A stretch of 64,000 nucleotides of DNA from Streptomyces cavernae. GTDB lineage: Bacteria > Actinomycetota > Actinomycetes > Streptomycetales > Streptomycetaceae. Positions 23,214 through 31,955 of this stretch are shown here, piece after piece. Location of the stretch: the NCBI RefSeq assembly GCF_004023625.1, contig NZ_RPDJ01000016.1, positions 221,085 to 285,084 of the forward strand, written 5' to 3'. Numbering within the stretch: position 1 is the first letter of the stretch; each line of letters begins with the position of its first letter. The position numbers and the translations under genes are program-made. Under the pieces are notes generated by a model. The model did not search any database, was not told the origin of the DNA, and saw only the letters and a program-made list of their open reading frames with translations.

Positions 23214-23239
23214 CGCCCCGGGCGCAGGCGCACGGGGCG
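23214..23239 (-). promoter_or_regulatory. Hairpin in the rplJ leader, possible L10 control site
   Basis: A 7-bp stem CGCCCCG/CGGGGCG encloses TGCGCCTGCGCC on the minus strand, about 60 nt upstream of the rplJ ATG. I cannot place a kink-turn with confidence, so the link to L10 autoregulation is by position only. Confidence 0.35.
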
Positions 23240-23432
23240 GTCTCGACCGGATCACGTCGCATGAGCCGTACTCACACCCGAACAAAACTCGTTCAAGCGA
23301 ACCGCACGGCATGTACGGAACCCGGGAGGCTTCTCCACGATCACCTGCGCGGGTCGTCCGCGGCTAGCGGATCCTTCGGCTGCCGTACCGGTGAGGGCAC
23401 AGCAACGACCAGCGGTCTTTGGCTTCTGTGGA

Positions 23433-23462
23433 AGAGTACGGGACCGGATCGCCGTCAAGCAA
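23433..23462 (-). promoter_or_regulatory. Probable rplJ promoter
   Basis: On the minus strand TTGCTT (23457-23462) and TACTCT (23433-23438) are 18 bp apart, just after the lipoprotein stop. This predicts a leader of about 275 nt. Confidence 0.45.
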
Positions 23463-23482
23463 ATCCGCTCCCGCGGCCCGTC

Positions 23483-24379
23483 TCAGCCGTCGAGCTCCTT
23501 CATCATCTCGGCGAGATCCATCGTGTCCTTGGCCGGCGGGGCCTGGATGCTCACCGGCTCGTTGACGCCGAGGAACGTGATGGTCATGTCGAGCGGGCCC
23601 TTGTCGGCCTGGCCCTTCAGACGGAACCGCTTGGTGCGGTCGTCGCCGTCGACCCACATGTCCATGGTGAGCGTCTCGACGCCCATCTTCTCGTACTGGT
23701 CGATGGTCTTCTCGCGGCCCTCACGGGTCGCCTTGTCCTCGTCCTTCAGCTTCTCGCGCCACTCGTCGAGGGTGACCGTCCCCGTGTAGCGAGTGGTCTT
23801 CACTCCGTCGACGGTCTCGGTGCCGACCTTCTTCACGTCGTCGGAGCCGGTGAGCATGGTGGACTCCTGGGCCGGATTCTTGTCGGCCTGTCCGAGCCGC
23901 GTCGACGGGGCGCCCTTCAGCGCGCCCTTCCCGAGCGCGGACAGGTCGAACTTCATCCAGCTCTTGCCGCCCATCTCCTTCGCCGTGACTCCCCCGCCGA
24001 TGTACATCGCCTTGTCGATGAACCGGATCTCGGCCTTGTTGTCCTTGGTCTGGTCGAGCGCGGTCATCTTCATGCTCATGGCCAGGGTCGGCTTCAACCG
24101 CATCTGCGCCTCGGCCTCGACCCGCCCCTCCTCCGGAACCCGCCCGGTCATCCGGTACCGCAAGGAGGTGATGTCCTCGGACTTCTCGGCGGCCTTCGCC
24201 ACGGCCGCCGCGGGGGTCATCCGCGGCGACTCCTCCCCCGTCGAACAGGCGACGGCACCACCCGCGAGGACCGCGACGGCCAGCACAGCGCCGGCCGCCC
24301 GCGGACGCCTGTCGGCAGGCACGGAAGCACGCACGGCACGCACGGAAGCAGGCATGGAAAAACTCAAGATTCCCCCCAT
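23483..24379 (-). CDS. LppX/LprG-like lipoprotein
   Basis: This is a 298-residue lipoprotein from the ATG at 24377-24379, which has GGGGGA 5 nt upstream. A second ATG at 24355 would give 290 residues. The signal ends in the lipobox GGAVACS with the lipidated Cys at 45. The mature part (ITSLRYRMTGRVPEEGRVEA, then repeated beta strands and MYIGGG, TMDMWVDGDDRTKRFRLKG) resembles the LolA-like half-barrel of LppX/LprAFG and DUF1396 proteins, which carry lipids or sense envelope state in Actinobacteria. That is a fold-level guess. It is a single gene inserted between rplA and rplJ. Confidence 0.8.
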   Translation of the reverse strand: MGGILSFSMPASVRAVRASVPADRRPRAAGAVLAVAVLAGGAVACSTGEESPRMTPAAAVAKAAEKSEDITSLRYRMTGRVPEEGRVEAEAQMRLKPTLAMSMKMTALDQTKDNKAEIRFIDKAMYIGGGVTAKEMGGKSWMKFDLSALGKGALKGAPSTRLGQADKNPAQESTMLTGSDDVKKVGTETVDGVKTTRYTGTVTLDEWREKLKDEDKATREGREKTIDQYEKMGVETLTMDMWVDGDDRTKRFRLKGQADKGPLDMTITFLGVNEPVSIQAPPAKDTMDLAEMMKELDG

Positions 24380-24490
24380 AAAAATCCCCCATGGAACAAC
24401 TGCCCGGGTCATGGGCAGGGCTGCGAGCCTAACCCAGCGGGGCTCACGAGGCAGTTGATTTCCCGGGTGGTGGAGGTGACGGGGAAAAGG

Positions 24491-24526
24491 GACGAGCCCC
24501 GCACCGGGAAAGGTGCGGGGCTCGTC
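24491..24526 (-). terminator. rplK-rplA terminator
   Basis: A perfect 15-bp stem (GACGAGCCCCGCACC and its complement) with a 6-nt GGGAAA loop lies about 50 nt after the rplA stop. Confidence 0.9.
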
Positions 24527-24575
24527 CGGGAATCGCGTACGCGACGCGACTGCCGAGGCTGAGCGGACGGACGGC

Positions 24576-25301
24576 TCAGACGGCAGCCGGGTCCTCCTCG
24601 ACGAGGAGGTTGCGGGTGCGGTTCGGGTCGACAGGAATGCCGGGGCCCATCGTGGTGCTGACGGCGGCCTTCTTGATGTACCGGCCCTTCGCGGCGGACG
24701 GCTTCAGACGGAGGATCTCCTCCAGCGCCGCGCCGTAGTTCTCCACCAACTTGCTGTCGTCGAACGACGTCTTGCCGATGATGAAGTGCAGGTTCGAGTG
24801 CTTGTCGACGCGGAACTCGATCTTGCCGCCCTTGATCTCGGTGACGGCCTTGGCGACGTCCGGGGTCACGGTGCCGGTCTTGGGGTTCGGCATGAGACCA
24901 CGGGGACCGAGCACGCGACCGAGGCGGCCGACCTTGCCCATGAGGTCCGGGGTGGCGACGACGGCGTCGAAGTCCAGACGGCCCTTCGACACCTCGTCGA
25001 TGAGTTCGTCGGCGCCGACGATGTCGGCGCCAGCGGCACGAGCGGCCTCGGCACGGTCGCCGGTCGCGAAGACCAGGACCCGGGCGGTCTTACCGGTGCC
25101 GTGCGGAAGGTTCACGGTGCCACGGACCATCTGGTCGGCCTTGCGCGGGTCGACACCCAGACGGAAGGCGACCTCGACGGTGCCGTCGAACTTGGTCGTG
25201 GAGGTCTCCTTGGCGAGACGGACGGCCTCGAGCGGGGCGTACAGCTTCTCCCGGTCGACCTTGGCGTCCGCAGCGCGGAGAGCCTTGCTGCGCTTGCTCA
25301 C
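24576..25301 (-). CDS. rplA: 50S ribosomal protein L1
   Basis: This is a 241-residue L1 from the GTG at 25299-25301, giving the conserved SKRSKALRAADAKVDREKLY. The upstream extension of the frame has no family match. L1 binds 23S rRNA at the mobile stalk by the E site, and in other bacteria also represses its own operon. It follows rplK by 94 nt and ends at a strong terminator. Confidence 0.97.
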   Translation of the reverse strand: MSKRSKALRAADAKVDREKLYAPLEAVRLAKETSTTKFDGTVEVAFRLGVDPRKADQMVRGTVNLPHGTGKTARVLVFATGDRAEAARAAGADIVGADELIDEVSKGRLDFDAVVATPDLMGKVGRLGRVLGPRGLMPNPKTGTVTPDVAKAVTEIKGGKIEFRVDKHSNLHFIIGKTSFDDSKLVENYGAALEEILRLKPSAAKGRYIKKAAVSTTMGPGIPVDPNRTRNLLVEEDPAAV

Positions 25302-25395
25302 TGCTAGCTCCTGAAATGTTGAAAGGAGTCGTGGTACGGGCCGAGCAGGCCCTGCCACGGTGGTTCATCAGCCACGAGGGCTACGGGTGCGGGAG

Positions 25396-25830
25396 TCAGC
25401 CCTCGATGGTGACGCCCATGGAACGCGCGGTACCGGCGATGATCTTCGCCGCGGCGTCCAGGTCGTTGGCGTTGAGGTCTTCCATCTTGGTCTGGGCGAT
25501 CTCGCGGACCTGCGCCTCGGTGATCTTGGCGACCTTGGTCTTGTGCGGCTCGCCCGAGCCCTTCTCGACACCCGCGGCCTTGAGGATCATCTTGGCGGCC
25601 GGCGGAGTCTTGGTCACGAAGGTGAAGGAGCGGTCCTCGTAGACCGTGATCTCCACCGGGATGACCCAGCCACGCTGCGACTCGGTCGCCGCGTTGTAGG
25701 CCTTGCAGAACTCCATGATGTTGACGCCGTGCTGACCCAGCGCCGGGCCGACCGGCGGAGCCGGGTTGGCGGCACCGGCCTGGATCTGGAGCTTGATGAG
25801 CCCCGTGACCTTCTTCTTCTTGGGAGGCAT
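25396..25830 (-). CDS. rplK: 50S ribosomal protein L11
   Basis: This is a 144-residue L11 (MPPKKKKVTGLIKLQIQAGA, then PAPPVGPALGQHGVNI). It binds the GTPase-associated centre of 23S rRNA, the target of thiostrepton-type antibiotics and the site that links ribosome stalling to RelA. The N-terminal proline-rich helix 1 residues are wild type. It is first of the rplK-rplA pair. Confidence 0.97.
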   Translation of the reverse strand: MPPKKKKVTGLIKLQIQAGAANPAPPVGPALGQHGVNIMEFCKAYNAATESQRGWVIPVEITVYEDRSFTFVTKTPPAAKMILKAAGVEKGSGEPHKTKVAKITEAQVREIAQTKMEDLNANDLDAAAKIIAGTARSMGVTIEG

Positions 25831-26457
25831 GCTCTCTCCGGGTCCTTAGTGAGAGTGGTCCGCCTCCATCGACATGTGTGATCACCCGCGACCGGTGAGG
25901 GTCCGGATCAGCCGGATGGAGGCATACCGCACAACGATAACGGGTACTGATCCCGGGCCCAAACCGAGCAGGTCAGGATTGATGGACGCACCACGACCGC
26001 CCACCCCGTGTTGCAGGCGTCCGGTACCGGAAAACCCTGCCGGTGGCGGCCCCGGCACTGCGGCATCCGTTGACGCAGGGCCACCGCGCCGGGCAGGTCC
26101 GGGGCGTTCATCAAGCCGGAGCGAGGCCTGGGACCCGCGGGCCCGGCCCGCCGACCGGGATGGACTGCCGTACGCAGCCATCCCGGAGCCTTTGCCCGTC
26201 AGTCCGGGCACCAGCACGGCGGCCAGGAACAGCGGTACGGCGACGGCCACACCGTCATGGGGCCCCGCAGGCGACCGCCACACCGTCGCTGGGCCGCATC
26301 AGGGTGACCACGGCCAGGCCCGCCACCACCACCCGGCCCACTGCGCGCCGCCTCCGCTCGATGAAACAGCCCGCCGCGGCGGGTGCCACCCGTCGCGGTG
26401 CAGTGGTTCGGCATCGCCGAGTCGGCACCCAGGAGACGGCCACGCCGCATGAGCAAC
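25831..26457. other. Gene-free stretch between rplK and nusG
   Basis: About 630 bp carries the rplK promoter region and otherwise no credible gene. Minus-strand frames hold two short hydrophobic stretches (VVVAGLAVVTLMRPSDGVAV and GVAVAVPLFLAAVLVPGL) near 26190-26320, each linked to a repeated GACGGCCACACCGTC-like word. They lack ribosome sites and coding-like third positions. A decayed small membrane protein is possible but unproven. Confidence 0.35.
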
Positions 26458-26490
26458 GCCCCCACCGGCGGGAAACCCGCTGGTGGGGGC
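26458..26490 (-). terminator. secE-nusG terminator
   Basis: A 15-bp stem with one G-U pair (GCCCCCACCGGCGGG / CCCGCTGGTGGGGGC) with an AAA loop lies 21 nt after the nusG stop. Confidence 0.9.
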
Positions 26491-26511
26491 GTCTTCAGCT
26501 CGTGATCAGGC

Positions 26512-27357
26512 TCAGTTCTTCTGGATCTGGTCGAAGCTCAGCTCGACCGGCGTCTCGCGGCCGAAGATCTCGACGAGACCCTTGACCTTCTTGGAGTCGG
26601 GGTTGATCTCGTTGATGGTCGCCTGCAGCGTGGCGAACGGGCCGTCGGTGACGGTGACCGAGTCGCCGACCTCGAAGTCCAGCACCTGGACCTCGACCTT
26701 GCGCTGCGGAGCGGGCTTGCCCTCGGCCTCGGCGGCCTCGCGCGCGGCCTTCTCCTCGGCCTCCGGGGCGAGCATCTTGACGATCTCGTCCAGGGTCAGC
26801 GGGTACGGGTCGTAGGCGTTGCCCACGAAGCCGGTGACACCGGGAGTGTTGCGGACGACGCCCCAGGACTCGTTCGTCAGGTCCATGCGCACCAGGACAT
26901 ACCCGGGGAGCTTGTTCTGACGGATGGTCTTGCGGTCGCCGTTCTTGATCTGGACGACCTCTTCCTGCGGCACCTCGGCCTGGAAGATGTAGTCCTCGAC
27001 GTTCAGCGAGACGGCGCGCTGCTCCAGGTTGGTCTTCACGCGGTTCTCGTAACCGGCGTACGTGTGGATGACGTACCACTCGCCGGGGAGGGTGCGCAGT
27101 TCCTCGCGCAGCGCGGCGATGGGGTCGACCGGCTCGGCCGGCTCCTCCTCGCCGGACTCGGCCTCATCTGACTCGTCCGAGGCGTCGATGACCGCCGACG
27201 GCTCCTCGACGTGCACGGCCGCCTCCTCGGCGGGCTCGCCCGCGGCCAGGTCCGCAGCCTCGAACTCGTCGGTCTCATCCGCGCCCTCGACGATGTCGAG
27301 CTCGTCGTCAACGGACTCGACCGGCTCGATGGCGTCGTTCAGGTTCGGGTCAGACAC
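26512..27357 (-). CDS. nusG: Transcription termination/antitermination factor NusG
   Basis: This is a 281-residue NusG. Residues 1-85 are a very acidic extension (DELDIVEGADETDEFEAADL) typical of Streptomyces NusG and absent from the E. coli protein. The NGN domain starts at GEWYVIHTYAGYENRVKTNL (about 91), and a KOW motif lies at VGDSVTVTDGPFATLQATIN (about 230). It binds RNA polymerase and Rho or S10. It is co-transcribed with secE 78 nt upstream. Confidence 0.97.
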   Translation of the reverse strand: MSDPNLNDAIEPVESVDDELDIVEGADETDEFEAADLAAGEPAEEAAVHVEEPSAVIDASDESDEAESGEEEPAEPVDPIAALREELRTLPGEWYVIHTYAGYENRVKTNLEQRAVSLNVEDYIFQAEVPQEEVVQIKNGDRKTIRQNKLPGYVLVRMDLTNESWGVVRNTPGVTGFVGNAYDPYPLTLDEIVKMLAPEAEEKAAREAAEAEGKPAPQRKVEVQVLDFEVGDSVTVTDGPFATLQATINEINPDSKKVKGLVEIFGRETPVELSFDQIQKN

Positions 27358-27403
27358 TGTGGCTGCTTCTTCCTGGTTACTGAGGGGTGGAACATGCGAA
27401 AGC

Positions 27404-27423
27404 GGGCGCCGGCTCCGGCGCCC
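27404..27423 (-). other. Hairpin between secE and nusG
   Basis: A 9-bp GGGCGCCGG/CCGGCGCCC inverted repeat with a minimal loop lies 12 nt after the secE stop. It may act as a partial terminator or RNA processing site that changes the secE to nusG ratio. Confidence 0.4.
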
Positions 27424-27435
27424 TTCGCTGGCGGC

Positions 27436-27723
27436 TCAGCCGAAGACGTACTTGGCCGCGTTGCTGAGTCCATAGTCAATCACGGTCACCAGGCCGATCA
27501 TGATGACGACGAAGATGATCACCACGGTCGTGTACGTCGTCAGCTGGCTGCGCGTCGGCCAGACGACCTTGCGAAGCTCCGCGATGATCTGTCGGTAGAA
27601 GAGGGCCAGACGCTTCAGCGGGCCCTTCTTGCCGCGCTTGCCGCCCTTGCGCGCCTTCTTCTTGGACTCCGGCACCTCGTCCTGAGCATCAGGCATGTCG
27701 ATGGAGCCCACGGCGTCCGTCAC
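27436..27723 (-). CDS. secE: Preprotein translocase subunit SecE
   Basis: This 95-residue protein has a basic cytoplasmic segment (KKKARKGGKRGKKGPLKRLA) and a single C-terminal membrane helix (TVVIIFVVIMIGLVTVIDYG), the short actinobacterial form of SecE. The amphipathic FYRQIIAELRKVVWPTRSQL before the helix is the conserved contact with SecY. tRNA-Trp lies about 105 nt upstream and nusG 78 nt downstream, an order kept across Actinobacteria. Confidence 0.96.
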   Translation of the reverse strand: MTDAVGSIDMPDAQDEVPESKKKARKGGKRGKKGPLKRLALFYRQIIAELRKVVWPTRSQLTTYTTVVIIFVVIMIGLVTVIDYGLSNAAKYVFG

Positions 27724-27829
27724 TCTTCCTCACCTGATTCCCGGGTCGTGGCCGTGCCGCGCCCGGTGGAGCCGCACGGCGGGTGCATTAATACGTACAG
27801 TGCGCACACATCCTGGTGAACGTGTGTAG

Positions 27830-27902
27830 CAGGGCCGGAGGGACTTGAACCCCCAACCGCTGGTTTTGGAGACCAGTGCTCTACCAATTGAGCTACGACC
27901 CT
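27830..27902 (-). tRNA. tRNA-Trp (anticodon CCA)
   Basis: A 73-nt cloverleaf reads AGGGTCG...CGGCCCT in the acceptor stem, has anticodon stem CTGGT/ACCAG around CTCCAAA, and a TTCAAGT T-loop. The anticodon CCA reads UGG. No CCA tail is encoded. It precedes secE in the same direction, so the two may share a primary transcript. Confidence 0.97.
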
Positions 27903-28107
27903 TTGTGGCTTCCCCCAACGTACCGCATCCGCCCGAGTGCTCGGTGTGCACCGGGTGGGCACGGCCGGTGAAGGCCAACGACGTGAGAGTGTACGTGGTC
28001 CGCGGCCGGTCGTCGAACAGGAAGTGTCCGTACGGGCTTTGTTCGACGCCGCTCACTCTGTGAAACCCGCGTGCCGGGGCTATTTCCGGTCTGAAACGAT
28101 GGGTCCC

Positions 28108-29334
28108 ATGAGCGCTGCAACCCCTCCCACCGAGCGCCGGGTCTCCGCCCGTATCGGCGCGATCTCCGAGTCGGCCACCCTCGCCGTGGACGCCAAGGCA
28201 AAGGCCCTCAAGGCCGCCGGGCGCCCGGTGATCGGCTTCGGCGCGGGCGAGCCGGACTTCCCGACGCCGGACTACATCGTCGAAGCCGCCATCGAGGCCT
28301 GCAAGAACCCGAAGTACCACCGGTACACCCCGGCCGGCGGCCTGCCAGAGCTGAAGGCCGCGATCGCCGCGAAGACACTGCGTGACTCCGGCTACGAGGT
28401 GGACACCTCGCAGATCCTCGTCACCAACGGAGGCAAGCAGGCCATCTACGAGGCCTTCGCCGCGATCCTGGACCCGGGCGACGAGGTCATCGTCCCGGCC
28501 CCGTACTGGACGACGTACCCGGAGTCCATCCGTCTCGCCGGCGGTGTCCCGGTCGAGGTCGTCGCCGACGAGACGACCGGCTACCGCGTCTCGGTGGAGC
28601 AGCTGGAGGCTGCCCGCACGGAGAAGACCAAGGTCGTCCTCTTCGTGTCCCCGTCCAACCCGACGGGCGCGGTCTACAGCGCGGCCGACGCGGAGGCGAT
28701 CGGCCGCTGGGCCGTCGAGCACGGGCTGTGGGTGCTCACCGACGAGATCTACGAACACCTGGTCTACGGGGACGCGACGTTCACCTCGTTGCCGGCGATC
28801 CTGCCGGAACTGCGCGACAAGTGCATCGTGGTCAACGGCGTGGCCAAGACGTACGCCATGACCGGCTGGCGGGTGGGCTGGATCGTCGGACCGAAGGACG
28901 TGGTGAAGGCCGCGACGAACCTCCAGTCGCATGCCACGTCGAACGTCTCCAACGTGGCCCAGGTCGCCGCGCTGGCCGCCGTCTCCGGTGACCTGGAGGC
29001 CGTGGCGAAGATGCGCGAGGCCTTCGACCGGCGCCGCAAGACGATCGTGCGGATGCTCAACGAGATCGACGGCGTGGTCTGCCCGGAGCCCGAGGGCGCC
29101 TTCTACGCGTATCCCTCGGTGAAGGCCCTGATCGGCAAGGAGATCCGCGGCAGGCGCCCACAGGACTCGGTGGAGCTCGCTGCGCTGATCCTGGAGGAGG
29201 CGGAGGTCGCCGTCGTCCCGGGCGAGGCCTTCGGTACGCCCGGCTATCTGCGGCTCTCGTACGCCCTGGGTGACGAGGATCTCGTCGAGGGTGTCAGCCG
29301 GCTCCAGAAGCTGCTGGCGGAGGCGCGGGACTGA
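28108..29334 (+). CDS. aspC: Aspartate aminotransferase (class I/II, PLP-dependent)
   Basis: This 408-residue aminotransferase exchanges amino groups between aspartate and 2-oxoglutarate. The glycine-rich RPVIGFGAGEPDFPTPDYIV, the ligand motif SPSNPTGAVY and the PLP lysine in VNGVAKTYAMTGWRVGW (about residue 250) are all present, with the C-terminal YLRLSYAL substrate arginine. It belongs to the subgroup Ib bacterial enzymes. An ATG three codons upstream (28099) is an alternative start. It is divergent from tRNA-Trp and ends at a very strong hairpin. The substrate is assigned by family resemblance. Confidence 0.93.
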   Translation: MSAATPPTERRVSARIGAISESATLAVDAKAKALKAAGRPVIGFGAGEPDFPTPDYIVEAAIEACKNPKYHRYTPAGGLPELKAAIAAKTLRDSGYEVDTSQILVTNGGKQAIYEAFAAILDPGDEVIVPAPYWTTYPESIRLAGGVPVEVVADETTGYRVSVEQLEAARTEKTKVVLFVSPSNPTGAVYSAADAEAIGRWAVEHGLWVLTDEIYEHLVYGDATFTSLPAILPELRDKCIVVNGVAKTYAMTGWRVGWIVGPKDVVKAATNLQSHATSNVSNVAQVAALAAVSGDLEAVAKMREAFDRRRKTIVRMLNEIDGVVCPEPEGAFYAYPSVKALIGKEIRGRRPQDSVELAALILEEAEVAVVPGEAFGTPGYLRLSYALGDEDLVEGVSRLQKLLAEARD

Positions 29335-29353
29335 GGCCTTCCGGGCTCTACGG

Positions 29354-29395
29354 GCGGGTCCCCTCACTCAGGAGAACCTGGGTGAGGGGACCCGC
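29354..29395 (+). terminator. Terminator of the aminotransferase gene
   Basis: A 19-bp stem with a single G-U pair and an AGAA loop begins 19 nt after the stop and is followed by TTCTT. It is one of the longest stems in the window. Confidence 0.92.
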
Positions 29396-29476
29396 TTCTT
29401 CGTGTCTGAGTGCGAGCAAGACCACTATCGGGGAAAGCGCTACCGATGGGTCATCGGCGTGCGGCAGGATCCGGGG

Positions 29477-30517
29477 ATGGAGCACGTACGTGATGTCTCT
29501 GAACTGCCGAAGGCCCATCTCCACCTGCACTTCACGGGGTCGATGCGACCCACGACCGTGTTGGAACTGGCCGACAAGTACGGCGTCCGGCTGCCCGACG
29601 CCCTGACCGAGGCGCTGACCAGCGGGGAGCCTCCGAAGCTGCGGGCCACCGACGAGCGCGGCTGGTTCCGCTTCCAGCGGCTGTACGACGCCGCGCGTTC
29701 GTGCCTGCGCGAACCGGAGGACATCCAGCGGCTGGTGCGGGAGGCCGCCGAGGAGGACATCAGGGACGGCTCGGGGTGGCTGGAGATCCAGGTGGATCCC
29801 ACGTCGTACGCGCCCAGGCTGGGCGGGCTCATCCCGGCGCTGGAGGTCATCCTCGACGCGGTCGATACCACCTCGCGCGAGACCGGGCTCGGGATGCGGG
29901 TGCTGGTGGCCGCGAACCGGATGAAGCACCCGCTGGACGCCCGTACGCTGGCCCGGCTCGCCGTGCGCTACGCGGACCGCGGGATCGTCGGCTTCGGGCT
30001 CTCCAACGACGAACGCCGCGGGATGGCAAGGGACTTCGACCGTGCCTTCGCGATCGCCCGGGACGGCGGGCTGCTCGCGGCGCCGCACGGCGGCGAGCTG
30101 ACCGGCCCGTCCTCCGTCCGCGACTGCCTGGACGACCTGCACGCCACGCGGATCGGGCACGGGGTGCGGGCCGCCGAGGACCCGCGGCTGCTGCGGCGGC
30201 TCGCGGACCGCCAGATCACCTGTGAGGTGTGCCCGGCCTCGAACGTCGCCCTCGGGGTGTACGAGAAGCCCGAGGACGTCCCGCTGCGCACGCTCTTCGA
30301 GGCGGGTGTCCCGATGGCCCTCGGCGCGGACGACCCGCTGCTGTTCGGCTCGCGGCTGGCCGCCCAGTACGAGCTGGCCCGCCGCCACCACGGCTTCACC
30401 GACGCCGAGCTGGCCGAGCTGGCCCGTCAGTCGGTCCGGGGCTCGGCGGCCCCGGAGGAGGAGAAGGCGAAGCTGCTCGCCGGAGTGGACGACTGGCTGA
30501 CCGCTCCACCCGCCTGA
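29477..30517 (+). CDS. Adenosine deaminase family protein
   Basis: This 346-residue protein starts MEHVRDVSELPKAHLHLHFT. The metal-binding HxHxxGS is present as HLHFTGS (residues 15-21). Later family blocks are PHGGEL (about 206), where classical enzymes have HAGE, GHGVRA (about 232), and GADDPLLF (about 287), where classical enzymes have NTDDP. All metal and proton-transfer residues seem kept, but the substrate-contact positions differ. The substrate may therefore be a modified adenosine or adenine. The start is the first ATG with fitting length; upstream there is only the preceding gene's terminator. Confidence 0.85.
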   Translation: MEHVRDVSELPKAHLHLHFTGSMRPTTVLELADKYGVRLPDALTEALTSGEPPKLRATDERGWFRFQRLYDAARSCLREPEDIQRLVREAAEEDIRDGSGWLEIQVDPTSYAPRLGGLIPALEVILDAVDTTSRETGLGMRVLVAANRMKHPLDARTLARLAVRYADRGIVGFGLSNDERRGMARDFDRAFAIARDGGLLAAPHGGELTGPSSVRDCLDDLHATRIGHGVRAAEDPRLLRRLADRQITCEVCPASNVALGVYEKPEDVPLRTLFEAGVPMALGADDPLLFGSRLAAQYELARRHHGFTDAELAELARQSVRGSAAPEEEKAKLLAGVDDWLTAPPA

Positions 30518-30526
30518 GCGAGCCGG

Positions 30527-30546
30527 CACAGGGCCCGGGCCCTGTG
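30527..30546. terminator. Palindrome between adenosine deaminase-like gene and murB
   Basis: CACAGGGCCCGGGCCCTGTG is a perfect 20-bp palindrome between convergent genes, so it probably terminates from both sides. Folded as RNA it has a 7-bp stem with a CCCGGG loop. Confidence 0.6.
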
Positions 30547-30610
30547 GCCGAGCCCCGGCGGCCCTGCCCGTGACGACGTGACTGTTCCCGGTAGTCGTTT
30601 CCCGGGAGTC

Positions 30611-31666
30611 TCAGAGGCTGACGCCCACCATGACGGGCTCGTTGACGAGGGTGACCCCGAAGGCCTCGCGGACGCCCGCGACGATCTCCCGGGCCAGGGC
30701 CAGCAGGTCCTCGGTGCTGGCCTTGCCGCGGTTGGTGAGGGCGAGGGTGTGCTTGGTGGACAGGCGGGCGGGACCGGTGCCGTAGCCCTTGGTGAAGCCC
30801 GACTTGTCGATCAGCCAGGCCGCTGAGGTCTTGGTGCGGCCGTCGCCCGCCGGGTACGCGGGCGGGGTGACGCCGTCACCGAACCGCTGCCGCACGCGCG
30901 CGTGGAACGCGGCGAACTCGTCGTCGGAGAGGATCGGGTTGGTGAAGAACGACCCGGCCGACCATGTGTCGTGGTCCTCGGGGTCGAGCACCATGCCCTT
31001 CCCGGCCCGCAGCTTCAGGACGGTCTCGCGCGCGTCGTCGAGCGGCACCCGGTCGCCGACGTCCACGCCGAGGGCGCGGGCGGTCTCGGCGTACCTGACC
31101 GGCGCCGACAGCCCGTCGACGTCATCCAGTTCGAACCGGACCCGGAGCACCACGAAGCGCTCCGGGTCGGCCTTGAAACGGCTGTGGCGGTACGAGAAGG
31201 CGCACTCGGCGTTGGGCAGGGTGACGGTCTCACGGGTCATGCGGTCGTAGGCGACGACCTCGGTGATGGTGGAGGACACCTCCTGGCCGTACGCGCCCAC
31301 GTTCTGGATGGGCGTGGCGCCCGCGCTGCCCGGGATGCCGGCGAGGCACTCGACTCCCGCGAGCCCCGCCTCCACGGTCCGCGCCACCGCGTCGGTCCAC
31401 ACTTCGCCGGCGGCGAGTTCGAGCCGGGTGCCTTCGAGTTCGAAACCGGTGGTGGCGATGCGCAGGGCGGTTCCGTCGAAGCCCTTGTCCGCGATGACCA
31501 GGTTGGAGCCACCGCCGATCAGCAGCAGCGGGGTTCCGGTGTCGTCGGCCTCACGGACGGCGGCGACCACCTCGGAGTCGGTGGTCGCCGTGATCAGTCG
31601 GGTCGCGGGGCCGCCCAGCCGGAAGGTGGTCAACGGGGCGAGCGCGGCGTCGTGGAGTTCCTGCAC
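30611..31666 (-). CDS. murB: UDP-N-acetylenolpyruvoylglucosamine reductase
   Basis: This is a 351-residue MurB, the FAD enzyme that reduces enolpyruvyl-UDP-GlcNAc to UDP-MurNAc in peptidoglycan synthesis. FAD-binding blocks LLIGGGSNLVIADKGFDG and GIPGSAGATPIQNVGAYGQE (about residue 118), the catalytic serine in AGSFFTNPI (about 244) and the C-terminal NEPVMVG glutamate are present. The GTG at 31664-31666 gives the usual VQELHDAALAPLTTFRLGG. A longer frame reads into repeats. It is monocistronic. Confidence 0.95.
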   Translation of the reverse strand: MQELHDAALAPLTTFRLGGPATRLITATTDSEVVAAVREADDTGTPLLLIGGGSNLVIADKGFDGTALRIATTGFELEGTRLELAAGEVWTDAVARTVEAGLAGVECLAGIPGSAGATPIQNVGAYGQEVSSTITEVVAYDRMTRETVTLPNAECAFSYRHSRFKADPERFVVLRVRFELDDVDGLSAPVRYAETARALGVDVGDRVPLDDARETVLKLRAGKGMVLDPEDHDTWSAGSFFTNPILSDDEFAAFHARVRQRFGDGVTPPAYPAGDGRTKTSAAWLIDKSGFTKGYGTGPARLSTKHTLALTNRGKASTEDLLALAREIVAGVREAFGVTLVNEPVMVGVSL

Positions 31667-31761
31667 GGGCTCAAGAGTACGAGAAGGGGCCCGGGGCGCC
31701 CGGACCGGCTCGTGGGGGCCCAGTGGCCCGGCTCTGGGCACAGCGGCTTTGGCTCGCAGAC

Positions 31762-31955
31762 CTCAGCGGCTCGGCTCGTGGCGGTCCAGCGGCTCGGCTC
31801 GTGGCGGCCCAGCGGCCCGGCTCGTACGCCTCAGCGGCTCGGCTCGTGGCGGCCCAGCCGCTCGGCTCGTACGCCTCAGCGGCTCGGCTCGTGGCGGCCC
31901 AGCGGCCCGGCTCGTACGCCTCAGCGGCTCGGCTCGTGGGGGTCCAGCGGCCCGG
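31762..31955. repeat. 45-bp minisatellite upstream of murB
   Basis: About four units with 45-bp period begin CTCAGCGGCTCGGCTCGTGG and are themselves two related halves of about 22 bp. Units differ by single changes. The gap 31667-32343 also holds GTCGCCGCGCGCTGCC- and TGTCGCTGTTG-type short repeats to about 32230. No gene is supported there. Confidence 0.8.

Noticed and set aside
27730..29367. A 545-codon minus-strand frame opposite the aminotransferase, running through tRNA-Trp
   Set aside because: It crosses a tRNA gene and mirrors conserved PLP enzyme codons.
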